Shown here piece by piece: positions 1 through 6,636 of a stretch of 28,014 nt of DNA (positions are counted from its first letter, which is position 1; the number at the start of each line of letters is the position of its first letter). The stretch covers positions 29,661 to 57,674 of the forward strand of contig DIAF01000024.1 of the NCBI GenBank assembly GCA_002414665.1, read 5' to 3'. This stretch comes from Halieaceae bacterium UBA5085 (GTDB lineage Bacteria > Pseudomonadota > Gammaproteobacteria > Pseudomonadales > Halieaceae). The position numbers and the translations under genes are program-made. The notes under the pieces are model-generated. The model was given only the letters and a program-made list of their open reading frames with translations, was not told the DNA's origin and searched no databases.

Positions 1-528
1 ATCGCATTCCGCGTAGTCCCGCAAGGTAGCGCGCAGCGCTCGCCGCTGCGAGGGCGGAGGCGGGATGAGGACGTGGGCACAATGTACCTGTCGTCTATAC
101 CGAGGTGTTGACGACAAGTCTTCAGCCAAGGCCCTAGTGCTCTTCACTATGAAGCCAGGGCTGATCATAAAACATACAACTCTGTGGAGTGGTTTCATCC
201 CTACGAAAGAAGTTCTCCAGACTTCTCCACCGAAGCTCTCCCGATGTTCTAACTCAGCAGAATCAGCCGCAGGCGACGATGTACACCCGAGGTACTAACT
301 GCACCTTATCGAAGCCATAAGGCAAATTTGCTCACCTGCTTACGACCCCAGTACTCGGTGCCTCGCTGTCGCATTGGCAAATACCCCCCCGGGGGGTAAG
401 CCAGCGACAGTAGTGAGTAGCACGCCCCCCGGTACGTTTCCATAGACATCGTCTTCGCTACTGATGCTGGCGCCGCTGCGCGGTCGGTGTGGCGAACGCC
501 ACCCCACAATGACTATGGAGCTACCCTC
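1..528. other. Non-coding left flank with no convincing gene
   Basis: I see no supported gene in this stretch. Open frames on both strands here lack a recognisable domain, a good ribosome-binding site and plausible composition. The notable structure is the large imperfect hairpin at 358-423. A short hairpin-like GGCGAACGCC element lies near 492-501, just before the ribosome-binding site of the next gene. The region probably carries the promoter of the small gene starting at 529, but no clear -35/-10 pair stands out. Confidence 0.5.
358..423. repeat. Large imperfect inverted repeat with C7G6 centre
   Basis: Nested complementary blocks pair across a C7/G6 palindrome: GTGC (358-361) with GCAC (420-423), CTC (362-364) with GAG (415-417), CTGTCGC (366-372) with GCGACAG (404-410), GGC (376-378) with GCC (400-402), and the C run (384-390) with the G run (391-396). 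The whole can fold into one interrupted hairpin of about 66 nt in either strand. There is no T tract, so it does not look like a simple terminator. Confidence 0.6.
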
Positions 529-729
529 ATGTTCACAGCTATCGGCAACTTCTTCACCGCAATCGCTACCCTCTTCACCGCCATGAACCGTGGTGCATCT
601 GCCCTCGACCATTGCGCCAAGTGGGCAGAGCACGAAGCCGCAGACTTCGAAAACCGCACTCAACTGGAGCGCAGTGCTCGGCTTGAGCAGCTACAGATCG
701 AACTCAAGACATTGCCTCGCTTGACCTGA
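529..729 (+). CDS. Small protein (66 aa) with FTAI heptad repeat
   Basis: No family is recognised. The ATG at 529 is preceded by GGAG at a good distance, which is better than the upstream in-frame start at 487. The N-terminal third is a hydrophobic or amphipathic helix made of an exact 7-residue repeat: FTAI or FTAM begins at residues 2, 9 and 16. The rest is charged (EHEAADFE, ERSARLEQLQIEL) and likely a helical or coiled-coil segment. A textbook terminator follows 9 nt after the stop, so this is probably a short monocistronic gene. Small proteins of this kind sit near radC in genomic islands. The function is unknown; membrane association or oligomerisation is inference. Confidence 0.62.
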   Translation: MFTAIGNFFTAIATLFTAMNRGASALDHCAKWAEHEAADFENRTQLERSARLEQLQIELKTLPRLT

Positions 730-737
730 TCAACGAC

Positions 738-763
738 CACCTGCCTTCGGGCAGGTGTTTTTT
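738..763 (+). terminator. Rho-independent terminator
   Basis: An eight-base-pair stem (CACCTGCC / GGCAGGTG) with a TTCG tetraloop is followed directly by six T residues. It ends the transcript of the small gene at 529-729. Confidence 0.92.
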
Positions 764-965
764 ACACACCCACACGACCAGATAGCCTCTACTTCCCCTT
801 TTAGTCTTTTGGTTTCACCGGTTGCGTCCTCGCCCATCCCTGGCGCTGCGCGCTAGGACTGGGAGGCACAGGCACGTTCCTGACTTTCCCTTGACCCTTG
901 CAGCTTCTGACCTCGAAAAGTCTCAGCTGCACTCGCACACACTTCCGAATGCCAGGAGCTAAACC

Positions 966-1463
966 ATGAACACTCACCAAACCAAGGAAATCACTTCTCC
1001 TCTCACCTACGCCATGTGCTTTGAAGAGAAAGAGCAGGCCACCATCCAAGAGGCCCTGATGATTCTCGAATCTCGAATCCGAGACTCTGATGTGTATAGC
1101 AACCCTTCCAACGTGAAGGCCTTCTGCCGTCTGCAGATCGCACATGAGTTGGATGAATACTTTGCCTGCATGTTCCTCGACAACCAGCACCGCCTCATTG
1201 CCTTCGAACGTATGTTCCGGGGCACGGTAGATGGTGCTGCTGTCTACCCCAGGGTCGTACTACGACGTGCCCTGGAGCATAACGCAGCGGCTGTCATCTT
1301 CACCCACAACCACCCATCAGGCATTGCCGAGCCCAGCGATGCCGACATGAGAATCACTACCCGCCTGAAGGACGTGCTAGCTCATGTTGATATCAGTGTA
1401 CTGGACCACATCATCGTCGGTACTGAGGGGGTCTACTCCATGGCAGAGCGCGGTCGTCTCTAA
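966..1463 (+). CDS. RadC-family JAB/MPN (JAMM) domain protein
   Basis: This 165-residue protein is a RadC-like JAB domain without the N-terminal helix-hairpin-helix region of chromosomal RadC. That is the short form typical of genomic islands, plasmids and conjugative elements. The zinc-binding JAMM signature is intact: His114, His116, Ser124 and Asp127 in H-N-H-P-S-G then S-D-A-D. A conserved GT turn (FRGT, residues 84-87) and a buried core precede it. AGGAG lies just upstream of the ATG. The next gene starts 27 nt after the stop and probably shares the transcript. Despite the historical name, RadC has no proven repair role. JAMM folds suggest peptidase activity, but no substrate is known. 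The family call is firm and the function is not. Confidence 0.93.
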   Translation: MNTHQTKEITSPLTYAMCFEEKEQATIQEALMILESRIRDSDVYSNPSNVKAFCRLQIAHELDEYFACMFLDNQHRLIAFERMFRGTVDGAAVYPRVVLRRALEHNAAAVIFTHNHPSGIAEPSDADMRITTRLKDVLAHVDISVLDHIIVGTEGVYSMAERGRL

Positions 1464-1490
1464 ACCCCATCATCAAGAAGGAACTACTTA

Positions 1491-1679
1491 ATGAGCAAGC
1501 AAGACAAAGTCGCGTTTCTGGTTAGCAGCATCCTGGTGATGCTGGGGCTATTCATCACCGCAGAGGAAGGTCCTGCAGGGCTTGTTCTATGCGCCCCAGT
1601 TGTCCTCTACTGGCTTTACAGATACCTCAGTGGTGACATCAGCTTCATTGGCAAGACATCGGATCAGGAAGAGCAATAG
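1491..1679 (+). CDS. Small inner-membrane protein (62 aa, two helices)
   Basis: No named family is recognised. The ATG is preceded by AAGGA at good spacing, 27 nt after the radC stop, and the frame ends just before a strong terminator, so a radC - small membrane protein transcript is likely. Two hydrophobic segments, about residues 8-24 and 27-46, should form a helical hairpin in the inner membrane. A charged tail (KTSDQEEQ) follows. Proteins of this size and layout are common passengers of mobile elements. No catalytic residues are apparent and no function can be assigned. Confidence 0.65.
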   Translation: MSKQDKVAFLVSSILVMLGLFITAEEGPAGLVLCAPVVLYWLYRYLSGDISFIGKTSDQEEQ

Positions 1680-1703
1680 TTATCCACACTTCACAAGGGA
1701 AGA

Positions 1704-1738
1704 GACTGCACCGGCGACGGTGCGGTCCTCTTTTTTTT
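1704..1738 (+). terminator. Rho-independent terminator
   Basis: A ten-base-pair stem (GACTGCACCG / CGGTGCGGTC, one T-G wobble) with a GCGA tetraloop is followed by CTC and eight T residues. It terminates the radC and small membrane protein transcript. Confidence 0.93.
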
Positions 1739-1808
1739 CTTGGCTTGGAAGCCAGGTTAAGAAGATGCAAGGCAACAGCAATGATGTCGCAGAATGACCA
1801 TAAGACGG

Positions 1809-1854
1809 GATTATGCGCAGTGCCTACGGCACCGTCCGCTGTCGCCGCATAATC
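1809..1854. repeat. Inverted repeat with TTATGCG arms, possible recombination site
   Basis: GATTATGCG (1809-1817) is perfectly complementary to CGCATAATC (1846-1854), separated by 28 nt. The spacer contains a smaller hairpin, GTGCC-TAC-GGCAC (1820-1832). No T tract follows. The 9-bp arms resemble the core half-sites of tyrosine recombinases, and the folded form resembles a single-strand recombination substrate. The integron signature GTTRRRY is absent, so it is not a standard attC site. Confidence 0.55.
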
Positions 1855-2221
1855 AGTCCTATGGGTAAATCTGCTTAGCTGCTCATGGCGGCGCTACTGC
1901 CTCCGCGCTCCCGGCGCGTCGCTCGGTCTCGTCACTCAGGCTCACCACCGACCTGCGCCTTGCTACGACCAGGGCCGTAGCCGCGCGGTGCAGGGTCGGC
2001 GTCTCGCCTTCCCTCCTCTACCGATCTAGCTTGGGCCACGGATGCTGTAGCGCCACCAGAGTTCGGGATGATTCTCGCCCCCTCCTGCCTGAAAACTGTA
2101 CTTGTCTATCCATACAGCGCTGCGCCACCGTTCCGAATGCCATAGATTGGAGATAAGACTGGGGACGAGGCGACCGATCCACTGAGTTTGTTGTCCCACA
2201 TCACACCTCGCACGCTGTGCT

Positions 2222-2258
2222 TTTCCATGGCACCTTTTGATGGGTATAGTCCTACCCA
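2222..2258 (+). promoter_or_regulatory. Putative hsd promoter with overlapping palindrome
   Basis: TATAGT at 2245-2250 fits a -10 box. A weak -35 candidate, TTTCCA, lies 17 nt upstream at 2222-2227. The -10 box is embedded in a perfect inverted repeat, TGGGTA-N6-TACCCA (2241-2258), which would suit an operator. It lies about 80 nt before the hsdM start. This is assignment by pattern only. Confidence 0.35.
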
Positions 2259-2329
2259 CCCCTTGGGCACTGGCCGGGGTGACGGGCCTTACCCGGCAAG
2301 CCAAGAACAACAATACCCAAGAGGGATCG

Positions 2330-4045
2330 ATGAACAACATCGAACAGCAATTCCTGAAGTCACTCGACGACAAGCTCTGGAAGGCCGCTTGCAAGCTGCA
2401 ATCCAGCCTGGATGCCGCAAATTACAAGCATATCGTACTTGGTTTGATCTTCCTGAAGTATGTCTCCGACGCCTTCGAGGAGCGCCAGGGCGCCCTGCTG
2501 GAGCTGTTCCAGACCGACAGTGACGACAACATCTACTACCTGCCCCGGGAGGACTACGACAGCGAGGCCGACTACCAGCACGCGCTGCAGGATGAGCTGG
2601 AGGTGCTGGACTACTACCGGGAAGCCAACGTGTTCTGGGTGCCCCGGGCGGCCCGCTGGGCCACTCTCAAGGAAAAGGCCGTGCTGCCCATCGGCTCGGT
2701 GCTCTGGCAGGACGAAGCCGGCAACGATGTGAAGCTGCGCTCGGTCTCGTGGCTGGTGGACAATGCCCTGGAGGAAATCGAGAAGAGCAACGCCAAGCTG
2801 AAGGGTATCCTCAACCGAATCAGCCAGTACCAGCTGGACAACGACAAGCTGATTGGCCTGATCAATACCTTCTCCGACACCTCCTTCACCAAGCCATTGT
2901 ACGATGGCGAGAGGTTGAGCCTGCACAGCAAGGATGTCCTCGGCCACGTCTACGAGTACTTTCTCGGCCAGTTCGCCTTGGCTGAGGGCAAGCAGGGTGG
3001 CCAGTACTACACCCCCAAGAGCATCGTCACCCTGATTGTGGAGATGCTCGAGCCCTACTCTGGCCGCGTCTACGACCCCGCCATGGGCTCCGGGGGCTTC
3101 TTCGTGTCCTCGGACAAGTTCATCGAGGGACACGCCAAAGAACAGCACTACGACCCGGCGGAGCAGAAGAAGCACATCTCCGTCTACGGCCAGGAATCCA
3201 ACCCCACTACCTGGAAGCTGGCGGCCATGAATATGGCTATCCGCGGCATTGACTTCAACTTCGGCAAGAAGAACGCCGACACCTTCCTGGATGACCAGCA
3301 CCCGGACCTGCGCGCGGACTTCGTGATGGCCAACCCGCCCTTCAACATGAAGGACTGGTGGAGCGAGTCCCTGGCCGAGGATGCCCGCTGGCAGTACGGT
3401 ACACCACCCAAGGGCAACGCCAACTTCGCTTGGCTGCAGCACATGCTGCACCACCTGGCGCCCACCGGCAGCATGGCCCTGCTACTGGCCAATGGCTCCA
3501 TGAGCTCCAATACCAACAACGAGGGTGAGATCCGTCGGCGCCTGGTGGAGGAAGATCTGGTGGAGTGCATGGTGGCACTCCCGGGGCAGCTGTTCACCAA
3601 CACCCAGATCCCCGCCTGCATCTGGTTTCTGACACGGGACAAGGCCAATGGCTTGGTGCGCAAGGAGAAGAAGCGTGACCGCCGGCAGGAGTTCCTGTTT
3701 ATTGATGCCCGAAACCTGGGCTACATGCGTGACAGGGTACTCCGGGACTTCACCAGCGAGGACATCGCCAAAATTTCCGACACCTTCCACGCCTGGCAAC
3801 GGGGAGAGGCCTACGAGGATCTGGCTGGCTTCTGCAAGTCTGCCAGTCTGGCGGAGATCGAGAAGCACGACTTTGTGCTGACGCCGGGGCGCTATGTGGG
3901 GGCCCAGGAACAGGAAGACGATGGCGAGCCCTTTGTCGACAAAATGGTCCGATTAACCAGCCAGCTAAAAGAACAGTTCGCCGAAAGCGACCGGCTGGAG
4001 GCCGAGATCAAACGAAACCTCGGGGGGCTGGGGTATGAGGTCTGA
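2330..4045 (+). CDS. Type I restriction-modification DNA methyltransferase subunit HsdM
   Basis: HsdM transfers methyl groups from S-adenosylmethionine to adenine N6 at the site read by HsdS. It works as M2S alone or within R2M2S. The ATG at 2330 has GAGG just upstream and gives 571 residues starting MNNIEQQF; an in-frame start at 2237 would add 31 unconserved residues. The N-terminal helical HsdM domain (KLWKAACKLQSSL...HIVLGLIFLKYVSDAFEER) is followed by the N6-adenine methyltransferase fold. This has GQYYTP, the SAM-binding motif I DPAMGSGGF near residue 248, and the catalytic motif IV NPPF at 335-338. The C-terminal helices end in a coiled-coil-like segment that typically contacts HsdS. 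hsdS overlaps its last 11 nt. The size and the match to HsdR length suggest an EcoR124-like (IC-type) system, which is inference. Confidence 0.97.
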   Translation: MNNIEQQFLKSLDDKLWKAACKLQSSLDAANYKHIVLGLIFLKYVSDAFEERQGALLELFQTDSDDNIYYLPREDYDSEADYQHALQDELEVLDYYREANVFWVPRAARWATLKEKAVLPIGSVLWQDEAGNDVKLRSVSWLVDNALEEIEKSNAKLKGILNRISQYQLDNDKLIGLINTFSDTSFTKPLYDGERLSLHSKDVLGHVYEYFLGQFALAEGKQGGQYYTPKSIVTLIVEMLEPYSGRVYDPAMGSGGFFVSSDKFIEGHAKEQHYDPAEQKKHISVYGQESNPTTWKLAAMNMAIRGIDFNFGKKNADTFLDDQHPDLRADFVMANPPFNMKDWWSESLAEDARWQYGTPPKGNANFAWLQHMLHHLAPTGSMALLLANGSMSSNTNNEGEIRRRLVEEDLVECMVALPGQLFTNTQIPACIWFLTRDKANGLVRKEKKRDRRQEFLFIDARNLGYMRDRVLRDFTSEDIAKISDTFHAWQRGEAYEDLAGFCKSASLAEIEKHDFVLTPGRYVGAQEQEDDGEPFVDKMVRLTSQLKEQFAESDRLEAEIKRNLGGLGYEV

Positions 4046-5462
4046 ATGGGTAACTATCCCGCTCGGTGATGTATTAACTTTACAACGTGGCCATGACCTA
4101 CCAGCCCAGAATAGGCTTCCGGGCGATATCCCTATATTGGGCTCGTCAGGCATTACCGGCTATCACAATGCAGCAAAGACCACCGGCCCAGGTGTTACAG
4201 TCGGACGCAGTGGTAACTCCATGGGCGAAATAAGCTACTCAGAGAAAGACTTCTGGCCGCTAAACACGGCATTGTATGTCACCGACTTCAAAGGAAACGA
4301 CCCAAAGTTTATTTATTACCTTTTGAAGACCATAGACTTTGATCAATTCAACTCCGGCAGTGCTCAAAAGTCGTTGAATCGAAATGCCGTTTACCCTTTT
4401 GAGGTTGAGATCCCCAAAAGCAGAACTGAGCAACGGCGCATCAGTTCAGTACTCTCCTCTTTTGAAGAGAAGGATGACATTAATTACCACATCAACCAAA
4501 CCTTGGAACAAATAGCCCAGGCCATCTTCAAAAGCTGGTTCGTCGACTTCGAGCCCGTCAAAACCAAGATCGCCGCCCGGCAGCGCTGGTATGCCCTTCA
4601 GCCCGTTGCCGAGCCGGCCTCTCCGGTCTGTTACGGCGACGACGATGTGTCATTGCCCGATCTGGAAACCTACATGAATCTGGCCGCCATGCAGGCCATT
4701 TCCGGGAAGAATGAAGGGCAGCTGGCGCAAATGCAGGTGGAACAGCCGGAGCAGTATGTAGAGCTGTTGGCGACAGCGGAGCTGTTTCCGTCGGCGATGC
4801 AGGAGAGTGAGTTAGGGGAGGTTCCGGAGGGTTGGGACGTTAGTGTAATTGGTAGCGAAGTCACGGTTGTCGGGGGCGGTACGCCGTCAACAAAGAACGC
4901 AGAGTTCTGGGAAGGCGGCAACATTCACTGGACGACACCCAAAGACCTGTCGAGCCTTGCGGATAAGGTCCTCCTTGATACTGAGCGCAAGATCACTCCA
5001 GCTGGGCTCGCTAAGATCAGTTCTGGCTTGTTGCCAGTCGATACCGTATTGATGTCCTCGCGTGCACCTGTTGGGTATTTGGCCTTGGCAAAAACTCCTG
5101 TCGCAGTTAACCAAGGCTACATTGCCATGAAGTGCCAGAAGCGGCTTTCACCAGAGTTTGTTATCCAGTGGTGCTCCGAAAACATGCCCGAGATCAAGGG
5201 TAGAGCCAGCGGTACGACCTTTGCAGAGATCAGTAAGAAGAACTTCAAGGTTATTCCAGTAGTTGTGCCTCCCGTAGACTTGATCACTGCATACACAGCA
5301 AGCGCTAAGTCGCTCTACGACCAAATAGAACTACGGGCACACGAATCACGGACACTGGGTCAGCTACGTGACACGCTGCTGCCCAAGCTTCTCTCCGGCG
5401 AACTGACTCTTTTTGATACCGCGCAAGCCCAGCGCGAGTTGCAGGACGTAGCCCATGTATAA
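4035..5462 (+). CDS. Type I restriction-modification specificity subunit HsdS
   Basis: HsdS reads the bipartite recognition sequence and holds two HsdM subunits. The ATG at 4035 lies inside the last codons of hsdM, which implies translational coupling. The 475 residues show the normal layout. TRD1 occupies about residues 4-150. A central conserved helix region holds AQAIFKSWFVDFEPVK. A linker ends ESELGEVPEGW. TRD2 runs from about 265 to 435 with GGGTPSTKNAEFW and TTPKDLSS. The C-terminal conserved helix is LGQLRDTLLPKLLSGEL. The TRD-coding stretches are visibly more AT-rich than the central segment, as expected if TRDs are exchanged by recombination. The recognition sequence cannot be read from the protein. 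The next gene overlaps by 8 nt. Confidence 0.95.
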   Translation: MRSEWVTIPLGDVLTLQRGHDLPAQNRLPGDIPILGSSGITGYHNAAKTTGPGVTVGRSGNSMGEISYSEKDFWPLNTALYVTDFKGNDPKFIYYLLKTIDFDQFNSGSAQKSLNRNAVYPFEVEIPKSRTEQRRISSVLSSFEEKDDINYHINQTLEQIAQAIFKSWFVDFEPVKTKIAARQRWYALQPVAEPASPVCYGDDDVSLPDLETYMNLAAMQAISGKNEGQLAQMQVEQPEQYVELLATAELFPSAMQESELGEVPEGWDVSVIGSEVTVVGGGTPSTKNAEFWEGGNIHWTTPKDLSSLADKVLLDTERKITPAGLAKISSGLLPVDTVLMSSRAPVGYLALAKTPVAVNQGYIAMKCQKRLSPEFVIQWCSENMPEIKGRASGTTFAEISKKNFKVIPVVVPPVDLITAYTASAKSLYDQIELRAHESRTLGQLRDTLLPKLLSGELTLFDTAQAQRELQDVAHV

Positions 5463-6636
5463 GATCGATCCGACTCAGAACCGTATCGCACCGCTGGAGG
5501 CCAAGCGCTTCGCTGAGCTAGGCTTTACCGAGCGTAAACATCTGCAAGAATGGCTGGAGAACTGTCCGCAGGCCTTGGCGCAGGTTGACGGTGATGAGCT
5601 GCTGATCATCCAGAAGGAATTCGATGGCTTCGATGATACCCGCGAACGGCTGGACCTCTTGGCTATCGACAAGGACGGCAACCTGGTGATCATTGAGAAC
5701 AAGCTGGATGACACCGGGCGGGATGTGGTGTGGCAGGCGCTGAAGTATGCCGGGTATTGTGCCAACCTGAGTAAATCGCAGGTGGTCGACATCTACCAGC
5801 GTTATCTCAACCAAAGGACACAGGAGACCGGACAGCCTGTTGCAAATGCTGCCGATAACCTGGTCGAGTTTCTGGAAGTGGATGGGCTGGAGGCGGCCCA
5901 GATTAACCGCATCAAAACGCAACGTCTGATCTTCGTTGCGGCCCGCTACCGTAAAGAGGTCACCAATACTGTTCTCTGGCTGAGTCAGTTCGGTATCGCC
6001 TGCCAGTGCTTCAAGGTCACTCCCTACCAGACTGGTGGCGAATTGTTTCTGAACGTGGAGCAGATCATCCCCACCCCGGAGTCCACCGAGTTTATGATCG
6101 GCATGGTTGCCAAGGAGGCAGAGGAAAAGAGTGCCGACACAGAACAGAAGCAGCGTCACACACTGCGACTGGCATTCTGGGAGCAGGCGCTGGAGGCCTT
6201 TGGGGAAAGCAAGTGCGCGCTGTACAACAACATTAGCTCTGCGAAAGATCACTGGCTCAGTGCTGGCTCCGGTATCAGCGGCATGCCGTATCAGCTCATC
6301 TTCGGCAAGCACGAGATTCGTGTGGGCCTGAGTTTGCAAAACAGTCAGGCAGAGGCAAATACCTTCGTGTTTGAACGACTGGAAGCGCAAAAGACTGATT
6401 TGGAGGCAGCCTTCGGTCATCCACTAGACTGGTTGCCGTTGCCCAACAAAAAATCCTGTCGTATCCAATACGCCAAGCCAGTCGACGGCTACAACAAGGA
6501 CAACTGGCCGGGGATGATCAGCTGGATGGTCGACCATATGACCAAGCTGGAGACGACTCTGCGCGAACCACTGAAGGTCATCAATCAACAGCTCAAGCAG
6601 GCGTCGTTTGATGCCGCAGAGGTGGTTGATGACTGA
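5455..6636 (+). CDS. DUF4268-like protein with N-terminal PD-(D/E)XK nuclease-like domain
   Basis: This 393-residue protein starts within hsdS (shared bases ATGTATAA, with AGGA upstream) and overlaps the next gene by 8 nt, so it is built into the hsd operon. Residues about 60-110 carry a restriction-endonuclease-fold signature. Asp67 lies in RERLDLLAID, Glu81-x-Lys83 in LVIIENKLDD, then QALKYA on the following helix. The C-terminal half (about 215-385: RLAFWEQAL, HWLSAGSG, GLSLQ) resembles DUF4268. Proteins of this type are often found next to type I restriction loci, but their role is not established. A metal-dependent nuclease that supports or backs up restriction is inference. The intact D-ExK set argues that the nuclease core is active. 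Confidence 0.82.
   Translation: MYKIDPTQNRIAPLEAKRFAELGFTERKHLQEWLENCPQALAQVDGDELLIIQKEFDGFDDTRERLDLLAIDKDGNLVIIENKLDDTGRDVVWQALKYAGYCANLSKSQVVDIYQRYLNQRTQETGQPVANAADNLVEFLEVDGLEAAQINRIKTQRLIFVAARYRKEVTNTVLWLSQFGIACQCFKVTPYQTGGELFLNVEQIIPTPESTEFMIGMVAKEAEEKSADTEQKQRHTLRLAFWEQALEAFGESKCALYNNISSAKDHWLSAGSGISGMPYQLIFGKHEIRVGLSLQNSQAEANTFVFERLEAQKTDLEAAFGHPLDWLPLPNKKSCRIQYAKPVDGYNKDNWPGMISWMVDHMTKLETTLREPLKVINQQLKQASFDAAEVVDD

Larger units (their letters stand above)
1739..2329. other. Non-coding spacer before the hsd operon
   Basis: No gene is supported here. Contents in order are the TTATGCG-type inverted repeat at 1809-1854, a GC-rich stretch (about 1880-2020) without usable open frames, and the putative hsd promoter and palindrome at 2222-2258. 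A second near-palindrome, GCCGGGGT with ACCCGGC, lies at about 2273-2297 in the likely leader of hsdM. Confidence 0.5.

Noticed and set aside
65..298. Open frame of 77 codons on the plus strand
   Set aside because: No ribosome-binding site, no recognisable domain and odd composition; treated as non-coding.
340..663. Minus-strand open frame of 107 codons
   Set aside because: It runs antisense through the hairpin and the better-supported small gene at 529-729, with no family resemblance.
1809..1854. Integron attC site
   Set aside because: The GTTRRRY and RYYYAAC core motifs are missing and no integron integrase is in the window.
1809..1854. Intrinsic terminator
   Set aside because: The arms are 28 nt apart and no T tract follows on either strand.
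2360..3454. Long minus-strand open frame (364 codons) inside hsdM
   Set aside because: Antisense shadow of a GC-rich gene; the translation is Val/Leu/Gly-rich without domains, while hsdM motifs are on the other strand.
5518..6420. Minus-strand open frame of 300 codons inside the DUF4268 gene
   Set aside because: Antisense shadow; the plus frame has the nuclease motifs and coupled start and stop codons.
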